Part shown: in pieces, positions 49,212-58,070 of the stretch
How the letters are laid out: each line of letters opens with the position of its first letter
How positions within the stretch are numbered: position 1 is the first letter of the stretch
NCBI RefSeq assembly: GCF_022842375.1
Contig: NZ_JALHPR010000006.1
Span: forward strand, 148,988-212,987
Origin: Elioraea sp.
GTDB taxonomy: Bacteria > Pseudomonadota > Alphaproteobacteria > Acetobacterales > Acetobacteraceae
DNA length: 64,000 bases
Direction of reading: 5' to 3'
Position numbers and translations under genes: made by a program
The notes under the pieces: model-generated
Databases searched by the model: none
Told to the model about the DNA's origin: nothing
Seen by the model: the letters and a program-made list of their open reading frames with translations, nothing else

Positions 49212-50647
49212 CAGGGCGGCGTGTCGCCTTCACGGGAACGGTGCGGAAGGCGATGCACCCAGCCCCGCCATGCCTCCCTGCCGACACGCCGCTCCGCGAT
49301 GCCGTCGCCGCAATGGTCGCGGGCCGCGACTCGGCGGTGCTCGCCGTCGACGCCGAGGGGGTGGCGACCGGCATCCTCACCGAACAGGACATCGCTCGCC
49401 GCGTCACGTTCCAGGCAGAACCCGACACCCCGCTCGCCGCGGCGATGACCGCGCCCATCGTGGGTGTCGGCGCCGATGAGCCGCTATGGCGTGCCGTCGG
49501 CACGATGCGGGCGCGGCGGCTGCGGCACCTTCCCGTGCTCGACGCGGCCGGCCGCCCGATCGGCATGCTGCGCCGGTTCGAGACCTACGCCGCCGCCTCC
49601 GGCCAGCTGCTCGACCATCTCGAGGCGCTGGCCGCCGGCGATGACGAGGCAGGCTTCGCCGCCACCCGCGCCGCCCAGGCAGGGCTTGCCCGCGCCCTGC
49701 TCGATGACGGCGTGGCGGCGGCAGACGTGATCGGCGTCGTCTCCGAGATCAATCTCGACATCCATCGCCGCTGCGTCACCCGCGCGCTCGCCGCCGCTGG
49801 CACGGCCCCACCGGTTCCCTTCACCCTGCTGGTGATGGGCAGTGCCGGGCGCGGCGAGAGCTTCCTGTTCCCCGACCAGGACAACGGCCTCATCCTCGGC
49901 GACAGGCCCGATGACCGGCACACGGAGGTCGATGCCTGGTTCATCCCCTTCGCCGAGGACCTCAACGCCAGGCTCGCCGCTGCCGGCTTCACGCTGTGCA
50001 AGGGCTGGGTGATGGCGATGAACCCGCTCTGGCGGAAGACGCTCGGCGAGTGGAAGGCGCAGTTCACGCTCTGGACGGCGCGGCGAAGCCCAGCCGCGCT
50101 GCTGTTCGGCGACATCGCGTTCGACTTCCGCGCCGCCTGGGGCGCGGAGGAGCCGGCTTCGGCATTGCGCACGCACCTGAAGGCAGCGCTCGCCTCCCGG
50201 CCTGCCTTCCTGGCAGCGCTTGCCGCGGAGAACGCGAAATTCGGCGTCGGGCTGTCCTTCTGGGGCGGGTTCCGGGATGACGAGCCTGGCCCCGGCACGC
50301 GCACCGACCTGAAGCTGCGCGGGCTGATGCCGCTCGTCTCCGCGACACGGCTGTTGGCACTCCAGCACGGCATCGCCGAGACGGCGACGCGCGCAAGGCT
50401 CGCCGCCATCGGTGCGATCGGCGCGCTGGCAGAGGGCGAGCGGCGGCGCCTCGACGCAGCCTTCGCCCTGATCGTCGATGCGCTGCTGCGCCAGCAGCTC
50501 GCCGACCTTGCCGCCGGCCTGCCCGCGACGAACCTGGTCGATACGCAGGCGATGGCAGCAGCCGACCGCGCGGCGCTGCGCGACGCGCTGAAGGCCGTCG
50601 CCTCGTTCCAGAAGGCGACGATCGCGGGGCTGACCGGCGGGGTGTGA
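49208..50647 (+). CDS. CBS-domain DUF294 putative nucleotidyltransferase
   Basis: A 479-residue protein. Residues about 20-130 contain two CBS motifs (DTPLRDAVAAMVAGRDSAVLAV, EPLWRAVGTMRARRLRHLPVLD). Residues about 150-330 form the DUF294 nucleotidyltransferase-like domain with GSAGRGESFLFPDQDNGLI, the G-S-x-G-R plus D-x-D pattern of GlnD-type enzymes. A C-terminal DUF294_C helical domain follows. Such proteins accompany SSS symporters and acyl-CoA synthetases and may adjust them in response to adenylates. No cyclic nucleotide-binding domain is present at the N-terminus. Confidence 0.85.
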   Translation: MTGRRVAFTGTVRKAMHPAPPCLPADTPLRDAVAAMVAGRDSAVLAVDAEGVATGILTEQDIARRVTFQAEPDTPLAAAMTAPIVGVGADEPLWRAVGTMRARRLRHLPVLDAAGRPIGMLRRFETYAAASGQLLDHLEALAAGDDEAGFAATRAAQAGLARALLDDGVAAADVIGVVSEINLDIHRRCVTRALAAAGTAPPVPFTLLVMGSAGRGESFLFPDQDNGLILGDRPDDRHTEVDAWFIPFAEDLNARLAAAGFTLCKGWVMAMNPLWRKTLGEWKAQFTLWTARRSPAALLFGDIAFDFRAAWGAEEPASALRTHLKAALASRPAFLAALAAENAKFGVGLSFWGGFRDDEPGPGTRTDLKLRGLMPLVSATRLLALQHGIAETATRARLAAIGAIGALAEGERRRLDAAFALIVDALLRQQLADLAAGLPATNLVDTQAMAAADRAALRDALKAVASFQKATIAGLTGGV

Positions 50648-50654
50648 AACGGCG

Positions 50655-52271
50655 TCAGGTCATGCTGATGCGGGTGAGGTCCGTGAACCAGCTCTGCGCC
50701 GGAAGGTAGCCGGTGACGCGCCGCGAGAATGCGCGGGCCTGGCGGTCGTGCACGACGTAGAGCCAGGGCGCCTCGTCGACCAGGGTCTCGTGGATGCGGG
50801 CGAGCGCCGGCTCGAGCGGCGCGCCGGAGAAATCCCCCTCGAGCGCATCGAGCGCGGCGTCGAGCGCGGGCGAGCGGTAGTGGCCCCAGTTCACGCCCTG
50901 CGGCGTCACGTTCCGGCTATGGAACCAGCGCCACAGCAGCGCATGGTCCCACGTTGTCGAGGCCTGGTTCATCGCGTGGACCGTGCGGTTCGCACCCTGG
51001 TCGGGCGCCTGGCGCCAGGCCGTCAGCATCGCGTTGAACTCGATCACCTCGAAGCGGAGGTCGAAGCCCGCCGGTGCCATCTGCTGCTGCATCAGCTCGT
51101 TCATCGGCAGCGGCAGCATCTGCCCGCCGCCGGAGGGGCTGATCATGATGGTCGCGGCCACGCGCCTGCCCCCGCCGTAGCCGGCCTCGGCCAGCAGCGC
51201 GCGGGCGCGGGCGACGTCATAGGTGAAACGATTCTTCGGCGCGCCGAACACCGCGCTGCCCGCCGGCCAGTAGCCGACGGCGGGCTCGGCGGTGCCGTTG
51301 AACAGCGACGCGACGGCCTCGCGATCCACCGCGTAGTTGGCCGCGAGCCTGACGCGCACATCGGCGAAGGGGCTGTCAGGCGTTGTCTTGAAGTAGTAGG
51401 GCCATACGTGGGGATACGTATTCGAAACGACCTGGAACCCGGCCGAGGCGAGGCCGGGCACGGCATCGGGCGGTGGCGTCTCGATCCAGTCCACCTGGCC
51501 GCTGCGCAGCGCCGCGATGCGCGCGGCGGCGTCGGGAACCGGGATCAGCACGATGCGCGCGACGCCGGGCAGCCGCGCGCGATCCCAGTAGGCGTCGTTG
51601 CGCTCAAGCTCCGCCCGCTCGCGCGGTACGAGGCGGGTGAGCCTGAACGGGCCGGTGCCGGCCGGTGCGCGCGCCGTCGCCGCCCAGTCGTTGCCCGCGC
51701 GGGCGAAGGCAGCAGGGCTTGAGATCAGCAGCCAGGTGAGCTGCGATGGGAAATAGGAGGCGGGAAACCGCGTGCGGATCGCGATGCTGTGGGTCCCGCG
51801 CTTCTCCCATGACGCGACGGTGGGCACGCGCGTGCGCACGAAGCCCGCGGTCGAGCGGTCATATTGCGGGGCGCTCTCGTCGAAGAAACGGCCAAGCGTC
51901 CAGGCCACCGCATCGGCATCGAACGGCGTGCCGTCGTGGAAGGTCACGCCCTCGCGCAGCGTGAAGGTCCAGAGCGTACGGTCGGCCGCGTCGACGGACC
52001 AGGCGGTGGCGAGGCCGGGCATGAGCGTGGGCAGCCTGTCGGTGCGCGAGAGGTCCCAGGCGACAAGCGGCTCGAAGCACGGATAGCCGAGGAAGCGCAT
52101 CCCCTCCGACCCCTGGTTCGGCATGCCGGCCGACAGCGGCACATCGGCTGTCGTCATCGCGATGCGGAGCGTGCCGCCACTGCCTGGGGCTTGGGCAAGT
52201 GCGTCAGCGAATGGCAGCGCGGCCAGCGGCGTGGCAGCAAGGGCACGGAGCAGCGTACGGCGTTCGGTCAT
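50655..52271 (-). CDS. ABC transporter substrate-binding protein, peptide/nickel type (SBP family 5)
   Basis: A 538-residue periplasmic binding protein. The signal sequence has a twin-Arg start (MTERRTLLRALAATPLAALP), ending ALAQA. The family 5 core is seen in WTFTLREGVTFHDGTPFDADAV, GTGPFRLTRLVPRERAELERN and LRSGQVDWIETPPPDAVPGL. It would bind peptides or another solute, but no matching permease or ATPase genes are adjacent. A ribosome site GGGGA precedes the ATG; the long in-frame extension to 52583 is rejected as antisense to the exonuclease gene. Confidence 0.88.
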   Translation of the reverse strand: MTERRTLLRALAATPLAALPFADALAQAPGSGGTLRIAMTTADVPLSAGMPNQGSEGMRFLGYPCFEPLVAWDLSRTDRLPTLMPGLATAWSVDAADRTLWTFTLREGVTFHDGTPFDADAVAWTLGRFFDESAPQYDRSTAGFVRTRVPTVASWEKRGTHSIAIRTRFPASYFPSQLTWLLISSPAAFARAGNDWAATARAPAGTGPFRLTRLVPRERAELERNDAYWDRARLPGVARIVLIPVPDAAARIAALRSGQVDWIETPPPDAVPGLASAGFQVVSNTYPHVWPYYFKTTPDSPFADVRVRLAANYAVDREAVASLFNGTAEPAVGYWPAGSAVFGAPKNRFTYDVARARALLAEAGYGGGRRVAATIMISPSGGGQMLPLPMNELMQQQMAPAGFDLRFEVIEFNAMLTAWRQAPDQGANRTVHAMNQASTTWDHALLWRWFHSRNVTPQGVNWGHYRSPALDAALDALEGDFSGAPLEPALARIHETLVDEAPWLYVVHDRQARAFSRRVTGYLPAQSWFTDLTRISMT

Positions 52272-52329
52272 TGCAAGGTCCCCGGTTGTTCCTGCGAACC
52301 GGCGTTTGCAAGCGCCATACCATCCGACG

Positions 52330-52348
52330 GAACGGTTCAGAACCGTTC
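52330..52348. promoter_or_regulatory. 19-bp near-perfect palindrome at the exonuclease stop
   Basis: GAACGGTTC (52330-52338) and GAACCGTTC (52340-52348) are perfect inverted repeats around one base. It overlaps the exonuclease stop codon and lies 59 bases upstream of the binding-protein start at 52271. It looks like a dimeric regulator site, or a short hairpin (AACGG/CCGTT). Confidence 0.4.
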
Positions 52349-53089
52349 TGCAGCCGCAGCGATCTGCCGTGCCATGCGGGTGCGCGCGAAAAGCTCGGCC
52401 AACGAGGTAATGCGGCGCGCCTCGGCGCGGCGGAGCATGTCGCAGAAAAGCGCCGCGGTCGCCTCGGCATCGCCCAGCGCATCGTGGCGGCCGGCGATCA
52501 CCACACCATGGCGCGCGGCGAGTCCGTCGAGGTCGTGCGCCTTCTCGTCTGGGTCCAGCCACTGCGACAGGCGAAGGCTGCACAGCACGGGGTTGGCGAA
52601 GGTCACGCCGGCCTGCGCCTCGGCGGCATGCAGGCAGGCCGTGTCGAACGCGGCATTATGGGCGACGAGAACCGCATCGCCGGCGAAACGGTGGAACGCC
52701 GCGACCGCTTCGGGCCAGGGCGGGCTGCCAGCGACCATCGCATCGGTGATGCCATGGATCGCCGTGCTGGCGGGCGGAATGGGCCGCCCAGGCTGGGCGA
52801 AGGTGGCAAAACGGTCAACGTCGAGGATACGCCCAGCCTCGACCCGCACGGCGCCGATCGCGACGATCCTGTCGCCATGGCTGGGCTGCAACCCCGTGGT
52901 CTCGAGGTCGAACACGACATAGCGGCAGGCGGCGAGGGCGCCATCGGGCAGCATCAGGGGTGCGGCGTGGCGCTGGGCGCGGTCCCTGGCGCGTTCCTCG
53001 GCGTTCGGCGCCATCAGCGCAGCAGCGGCGGCCTTCAGCGCGCGGGCAATCAGCCCGGGGCGCCGGGCACGTGGCGTGTGCGTTTCCAT
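52337..53089 (-). CDS. DnaQ-like 3'-5' exonuclease
   Basis: A 250-residue protein of the DEDDh exonuclease group: Exo I YVVFDLETTGL with Asp and Glu, Exo II in FAGDAVLVAHNAAFDTACLH, Exo III in HDALGDAEATAALF with His and Asp. It resembles PolC/DnaQ-type proofreading domains that stand alone. In several proteobacteria such a gene accompanies the SSS symporter, DUF4212 and CBS-DUF294 genes, and that association is seen here. The substrate (DNA, RNA or nucleotide oligomers) is unknown. Confidence 0.85.
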   Translation of the reverse strand: METHTPRARRPGLIARALKAAAAALMAPNAEERARDRAQRHAAPLMLPDGALAACRYVVFDLETTGLQPSHGDRIVAIGAVRVEAGRILDVDRFATFAQPGRPIPPASTAIHGITDAMVAGSPPWPEAVAAFHRFAGDAVLVAHNAAFDTACLHAAEAQAGVTFANPVLCSLRLSQWLDPDEKAHDLDGLAARHGVVIAGRHDALGDAEATAALFCDMLRRAEARRITSLAELFARTRMARQIAAAAERF

Positions 53090-53170
53090 CCCGGTCTCAA
53101 AGGTAGGTCAGCCCGGCACGCCGCGTATATGGGGGGATTGCCGGGCGCGTCCTCGACGCACCGGGACGCC

Positions 53171-53386
53171 TCAGCCGAAGTTGACGCCCCGCGTCGGTCG
53201 GGCAGGCTCGCGGATCGTCAGGCCGTTTTCCTCTGCCTCGACGGCTACGCAATCCGCCGCGAGCAGGATCGCGCGCGCTGCGTCGCTGAGTCCGATGCTC
53301 TTGGCTTCCTCTGCGAGTGCCCTCAGGCACTCGTAGAGCCCGGAGGGTGAGGCACCGGGCGGCGGGGGTCGCATTGATGCGGCCAT
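53171..53386 (-). CDS. Hypothetical small protein, about 71 residues
   Basis: The preferred start is ATG 53386 (MAASMRPPPPGASPSGLYEC), with GGAAG close upstream; ATG 53404 is possible. After a Pro-rich start, the protein has a helical core (LRALAEEAKSIGLSDAARAI, LLAADCVAVEAEENG) and a polar tail. Compact helical proteins of this type are common near regulatory genes, but I recognise no family. It precedes the exonuclease gene on the same strand by 81 bases. Confidence 0.55.
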   Translation of the reverse strand: MAASMRPPPPGASPSGLYECLRALAEEAKSIGLSDAARAILLAADCVAVEAEENGLTIREPARPTRGVNFG

Positions 53387-53645
53387 TGGCTTCCAAGGGA
53401 CCATACGTTTGTAAGGTTGCAGACACTGCTCGCTTTTTCGTGAAATAACAACCGTAGAGTGCGTACTGTGTGCATCAAATCCGGGAAGGTTGTGAAGGCT
53501 CAGCGATAACGCCTTGAGAGATAGGGAGTTTCCTCCACCCCAAGCTTGCCGTTGCAGCGGACAAGCTCCCGCGCGCACTCTCCTTCCCTACGACGCAGGC
53601 GACAGGCCTGCCGCCGCACGGGTGGAAACGGGACGGAAGACGCCG

Positions 53646-55559
53646 ATGCCAGATGCCGCATTGCCAGCCTCTGCCGAGCGGTCTGGCTACGATGCCACCT
53701 ACGCCGCATGGCACCACGATCCAGCCGGCTGGTGGGCCGCACGCGCCGCCGCGCTCGAATGGACCCGCCCGCCGACGATCGCCTTCGATGCCACCCTCGG
53801 CGCGTACGGGCGCTGGTTTCCCGATGGCGTCCTGAACACGTGCCACAACGCGCTTGACCGCCATGTCGCCGCCGGCCGCGGCAACCAGCCGGCGCTGATC
53901 TGGGACAGCCCGATGACGGGGCGCCAGGCACGCTACAGCTTTGCGGAGCTGACCGACCGCACCGCCCGCGTCGCCGGCGCGCTCGCCGCCCTCGGGGTGA
54001 CGAAGGGTGACCGGGTCATCGTCTACATGCCGATGGTGGCCGAGGCCGTGATCGCCATGCTCGCCTGTGCGAGGCTGGGCGCGATCCACTCGGTCGTGTT
54101 CGGCGGCTTCGCAGCCGCCGAGCTCGCGAGCCGCATCGCGGATGCGACGCCCAAGGTGATCATCTCCGCCTCCTGTGGCCTCGAGCCGGGGCGGACCATC
54201 GCCTACAAGCCGCTGCTCGACGCCGCGATCGCGATCTCGCCGCACAAGCCCTCCGCCTGCCTGATCCTGCAGCGGCCGGAACTCGAGGCCGCGATGACGG
54301 AAGGCCGCGACCATGACTGGGCGGCGGCGGAACGCGGCGCCACGCCGCACGCTTGCGTTCCCGTGGCCGCGACCGATCCGCTCTACATCCTCTACACCTC
54401 CGGAACGACGGGGCGGCCCAAGGGCATCGTGCGCGACAATGGCGGGCACGCGGTCGCGCTCAACAACACCATGGCGATGCTCTATGGCGTCGGGCCGGGC
54501 GATGTGTTCTGGGCGGCCTCGGATGTCGGCTGGGTGGTCGGGCACAGCTACATCGTCTACGGCCCGCTGCTCGCCGGCTGCACCACCATCGTCTACGAGG
54601 GCAAGCCCGTGGGAACGCCCGACGCGGGCGCGTTCTGGCGGGTGTGCGCCGAGCATCGCGTCAAGGCGCTGTTCACCGCACCGACCGCGATCCGCGCGAT
54701 CAAGCGTGATGACGCCGACGGAACGTTGCTGCGTCGCTACGATCTCTCGCGGCTGGAGGCGCTGTTCCTCGCCGGCGAACGCTGTGATCCCGATACGGTC
54801 GTGTGGGCGGAGCGGCTGCTCGGCAAGCCCGTGATCGACCATTGGTGGCAGACCGAGACGGGCTGGGCCATCACCGGCAATTTCCGCGGCCTCGGCCTGT
54901 TTCCCGTGAAGCCAGGCTCGGGCGGCAAGCCCTCGCCCGGCTTCGACGTGCAGGTGCTGGACGAGGCCTCGCGCCCAGTGCCACCGGGCACGATCGGCGA
55001 TCTCGCGGTGAAACTGCCGCTTCCCCCCTCGTGCCTGCCGACGCTCTGGCACAACGACCAGGGCTTCCGGGATGCCTATCTCGCGCAACATCCCGGCTGG
55101 TACACCACGTCCGATGCCGGAATGATCGACCAGGATGGGTACGTCTCGGTGATGAGCCGGACCGATGACATCATCAACGTCGCCGGCCACAGGCTGTCGA
55201 CCGGCGCGATGGAGGAGGTGCTCGCCGCGCACCAGGATGTCGCCGAATGCGCCGTCGTCGGCATGCGCGACGCGCTGAAGGGCCAGGTGCCGCTCGGCCT
55301 CGTCGTGCTGAAGGCGGGCGTGACCAAGCCGGAAGCCATGCTCGTGGCCGAGCTTGTCGCGATGGTGCGCGATCGGATCGGCCCTGTCGCTGCGTTCAAG
55401 GAAGCGCGGGTGGTGCCGCGCCTGCCCAAGACGCGGTCGGGCAAGGTGCTGCGCGCGACGATCCGCCGCATCGCCGACGGGCAGGACTATGCCGTGCCGC
55501 CGACGATCGACGACCCGGCGAGCCTTGACGAGATCAGCGCGCTGGTGGCACCGCGCTGA
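53646..55559 (+). CDS. prpE: Propionyl-CoA synthetase (PrpE-like acyl-CoA synthetase)
   Basis: A 637-residue AMP-forming acyl-CoA synthetase. The AMP-binding motif is YILYTSGTTGRPKGIVRD, with later motifs DHWWQTETGW and YVSVMSRTDDIINVAGHRLSTG. The acetylatable Lys is in LPKTRSGKVLRATIR near the C-terminus. The N-terminal YDATYAAWHHDPAGWWAARA and the overall pattern fit PrpE rather than Acs. It converts propionate, and often acetate, to acyl-CoA with ATP. Linkage to the SSS symporter and CBS-DUF294 genes suggests an uptake-activation module. GGAAGA precedes the ATG. Confidence 0.9.
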   Translation: MPDAALPASAERSGYDATYAAWHHDPAGWWAARAAALEWTRPPTIAFDATLGAYGRWFPDGVLNTCHNALDRHVAAGRGNQPALIWDSPMTGRQARYSFAELTDRTARVAGALAALGVTKGDRVIVYMPMVAEAVIAMLACARLGAIHSVVFGGFAAAELASRIADATPKVIISASCGLEPGRTIAYKPLLDAAIAISPHKPSACLILQRPELEAAMTEGRDHDWAAAERGATPHACVPVAATDPLYILYTSGTTGRPKGIVRDNGGHAVALNNTMAMLYGVGPGDVFWAASDVGWVVGHSYIVYGPLLAGCTTIVYEGKPVGTPDAGAFWRVCAEHRVKALFTAPTAIRAIKRDDADGTLLRRYDLSRLEALFLAGERCDPDTVVWAERLLGKPVIDHWWQTETGWAITGNFRGLGLFPVKPGSGGKPSPGFDVQVLDEASRPVPPGTIGDLAVKLPLPPSCLPTLWHNDQGFRDAYLAQHPGWYTTSDAGMIDQDGYVSVMSRTDDIINVAGHRLSTGAMEEVLAAHQDVAECAVVGMRDALKGQVPLGLVVLKAGVTKPEAMLVAELVAMVRDRIGPVAAFKEARVVPRLPKTRSGKVLRATIRRIADGQDYAVPPTIDDPASLDEISALVAPR

Positions 55560-56004
55560 GGCGCATCAGCACGTCGTCGACGACCGTGCCGTCGGCGAGC
55601 CGCCACGCCTCCGGCACGAAGCCGACGGGGGCGAAGCCCGCCCGCGCATAGGCGCGCCGCGCGCGGGTGTTGTGCGCGAACACCTCGAGGCTGAGCGTCG
55701 CGAGGCCGAACGCGCCGAAGGCATGGTCGATCACCGCGGCAAGCAGGTCACGCCCCTCGCCCTGCCCAGCCTCGGCAACGGCGATGCGCTGGATCGCGGG
55801 CCGGCGCGTGTCGCGCCCGCGCAGGATGGCGAAGCCCCGCCGTTGCTCCTCGCGCTCGCCGATCAGCACGGCCCAGGCAGGATCGGCCTGCACCGCACGG
55901 TGCCGCGCCTCGGGCCACTGGCCGATGACGCGCGCATAGCCGGGCGTGCGCTCCACCGCCATGACGAAGGCGATGTCGTCCTCCTCCGCGAGGCGAACCC
56001 TCAC
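55534..56004 (-). CDS. GNAT family N-acetyltransferase
   Basis: A 156-residue acetyltransferase with start GTG 56004 (VRVRLAEEDDIAFVMAVERT). Motif A is IAVAEAGQGEGRDLLAAVIDHAFG, and the acetyl-CoA side reads LEVFAHNTRARRAYARAGF. Its last 26 bases overlap the 3' end of prpE on the opposite strand. Because it lies beside an acyl-CoA synthetase, acetylation of that enzyme's active-site Lys (as done by Pat-type enzymes) is a reasonable idea, but it is unproven. The start overlaps the upstream membrane gene stop (GTGA). Confidence 0.82.
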   Translation of the reverse strand: MRVRLAEEDDIAFVMAVERTPGYARVIGQWPEARHRAVQADPAWAVLIGEREEQRRGFAILRGRDTRRPAIQRIAVAEAGQGEGRDLLAAVIDHAFGAFGLATLSLEVFAHNTRARRAYARAGFAPVGFVPEAWRLADGTVVDDVLMRLSAVPPAR

Positions 56005-56591
56005 AGGAACCGCACGAGCGCGAAGCCGCCGACGAGCAGTGCCAGGAACAGCAGCGTGAAGAAGGTCAACCGCTTCTCGATCACGGCCAGCACCGGCGGG
56101 CCGAATTTCGCCGCGACGAAGGCCACCATGAAGAATCGCAAGCCACGGCTCAGCACCGAGGCCGCCATGAAGGGGATGATCCCCATGCCGACGGCGCCCG
56201 AGGCGATGGTCGCGAGCTTGTAGGGGATGGGCGTGAACCCCGCGATCGCCACCACCATCCAGTCGTACTGGAGATAGAGCTCGCGGAACCGCTCGTTCGC
56301 CTCCTCAAGCTTGTAGGCCTCGATGATCGGCACCGCGACGGCCTCGTACAGCCCCCAGCCGATCAGGTAGCCGAAGGCGCCGCCGAGTGCCGAGGCGATG
56401 GTGCAGATCAGCGCCGAGCGCCACCAGCGATCGGGCCGCGCGACGGCCATCGGCGCCAGGATCACGTCGGGCGGAATGGGGAAGAAGCTCGATTCGGCGA
56501 AGGAGATGATCGCCATCCACACCTGCGCCTTCGGGTGCGCCGCGAGCCGCAGCGTCCAGTCATAGAGGCTGCGGATGAAGGGCAGTTCCAC
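56001..56591 (-). CDS. YqaA-like membrane protein (SNARE-associated/DedA superfamily)
   Basis: A protein of about 196 residues: FIRSLYDWTLRLAAHPKAQV, then AIISFAESSFFPIPPDVILAP, a re-entrant helix-loop typical of YqaA/DedA proteins, followed by LGGAFGYLIGWGLYEAVAVP and GFTPIPYKLATIASGAVGMG. The F-x-P-x-P motifs are characteristic. The family takes part in membrane homeostasis, possibly lipid translocation. The start is probably GTG 56591 (VELPFIRS); an in-frame upstream Met at 56654 lacks conserved sequence. Confidence 0.85.
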   Translation of the reverse strand: MELPFIRSLYDWTLRLAAHPKAQVWMAIISFAESSFFPIPPDVILAPMAVARPDRWWRSALICTIASALGGAFGYLIGWGLYEAVAVPIIEAYKLEEANERFRELYLQYDWMVVAIAGFTPIPYKLATIASGAVGMGIIPFMAASVLSRGLRFFMVAFVAAKFGPPVLAVIEKRLTFFTLLFLALLVGGFALVRFL

Positions 56592-56776
56592 GGGCGGATG
56601 TCCTGGCCGGAGGGATGGCAGACCTGGGCGAAAGGGCGAGGTGACACGCGCCACGACCCGAGCGCAAGCGAGGGTGCCGCGCAGGCGGGGAGCGCAAGCC
56701 GGGCATCACGGCAACGCATGGGCCGTATCAGCGCTATGCCCTGGGCGAAGGCCCGGCGGGCCTGTAGCCTGCCCGC

Positions 56777-57967
56777 ATGGCCGTGTCACCTCGCCTCCTG
56801 CTCCTCTGTGCCGTCGTCCTTTGCGCGATCTCGATGGGGCTTCGCCAGAGCTTCGGCCTGTTCCTCGGGCCGATGACCGCCTTCCATGGCTGGACGGCCT
56901 CTGCCTTTGCGCTCGCCATCGCGATGCAGGTGCTGCTGAACGGCGTGGCGCAGCCGATCTGCGGCAACGTGGCGGATCGATTCGGCGGCCGCACGGTTCT
57001 CTGGGGCGGCTGGGTGCTCTACGCGATCGGGCTTGCCATCATGGCGGCGGCGGCGTCGCTCGCGATGTTCTATGTCGGTGCCTCGCTCGTGCTCGGCATC
57101 GCCGTGTCAGCGGCCGGGTTCCCGATCGTGATGGCAGGCCTCTCGCGCCTGCTGCCGCCCGAGATGCGCGGCCGCGCGACCGGGCTGGTCACGGCGGGCT
57201 CGTCGTTCGGGCAGTTCTCGGTCGTGCCGATCGTGCAGGCGGGGATCGACCTGCTCGGCTGGCGGGGCGCGCTGTTCGCCATGGCGGGGGTGGCGATCCT
57301 CGCCATGCCGCTCGCGCTGCCGCTCGCCGACAGGCCCGCACCGAAGCACGAGGGGCGGCCCCAGGCAGCGGGAGCGGCGCTGAAGGAAGCGCTCTCGACC
57401 TCGCATTTCTGGTGCCTCTTCTTCGGGTTCTTCGTCTGCGGCGTGCATGTGTCGTTCCTGACCGTGCACCTGCCTGGCTTCGTCGCCTCCTGCGGGTTGC
57501 ACCCGTCCTGGGGGGCGACGTCGATCAGCATCATCGGCCTGTTCAACATCATGGGGGCCATGCTGTCGGGCGAGCTCTCTGGCCGGTGGCGGCGGCGGGA
57601 GCTGCTGGTGTTCATCTACGCCGCGCGCGGCGTGGTGATGACGCTGTTCTTCCTCGGCCCGAAGAACGAGACGACGCTCGTCATGTTCTCCGCAGCGATG
57701 GGGTTCCTCTGGCTGTCCACCGTGCCGCCGACGGTGGCACTGGTCGCGCGACGCTTCGGCACGCAGTGGCTCGCGACGATCTTCGGCCTGGTGTTCCTCG
57801 GCCACCAGATCGGCGGGTTCATGGGCGCATCGCTCGCGGGCTTCATCTGGGACCGCACGGGCAGCTACGACCAGATGTGGGTCATCGCCATCCTCGCCGG
57901 CGCCTTCGCCGCCCTCGTGAACCTGCCGGTGAAGGACCCGCGCACGCCTGTGCCCGCCAGGGCTTGA
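56777..57967 (+). CDS. MFS transporter (OxlT/monocarboxylate carrier-like)
   Basis: A 396-residue permease with 12 predicted helices. The first half contains MGLRQSFGLFLGPMTAFHGW and the MFS motif-A variant GNVADRFGGRTVLWGGW. The second half has SFLTVHLPGFVASCGLHPSW and a final MGASLAGFIWDRTGSYD. This arrangement is common in oxalate/formate- and monocarboxylate-type carriers, so an organic anion is the likely substrate. It has no adjacent catabolic operon. Two tandem 15-bp repeats begin at its stop codon. Confidence 0.85.
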   Translation: MAVSPRLLLLCAVVLCAISMGLRQSFGLFLGPMTAFHGWTASAFALAIAMQVLLNGVAQPICGNVADRFGGRTVLWGGWVLYAIGLAIMAAAASLAMFYVGASLVLGIAVSAAGFPIVMAGLSRLLPPEMRGRATGLVTAGSSFGQFSVVPIVQAGIDLLGWRGALFAMAGVAILAMPLALPLADRPAPKHEGRPQAAGAALKEALSTSHFWCLFFGFFVCGVHVSFLTVHLPGFVASCGLHPSWGATSISIIGLFNIMGAMLSGELSGRWRRRELLVFIYAARGVVMTLFFLGPKNETTLVMFSAAMGFLWLSTVPPTVALVARRFGTQWLATIFGLVFLGHQIGGFMGASLAGFIWDRTGSYDQMWVIAILAGAFAALVNLPVKDPRTPVPARA

Positions 57968-57990
57968 GCGGTGGGGGCTTGAGCGGTGGG
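57961..57990. repeat. 15-bp tandem repeat, two copies, at the MFS gene stop
   Basis: GGCTTGAGCGGTGGG occurs at 57961-57975 and again at 57976-57990, followed by a partial third copy (GGCCTGAG). The first copy contains the stop codon of the transporter gene. No function is evident. Confidence 0.85.
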
Positions 57991-58070
57991 GGCCTGAGAC
58001 GGTCGGCGTGACGGTTCCTCCCGGCCACCACCTCGGCTAACGTCGCGCGACAACCATCCGGGACCATGCC

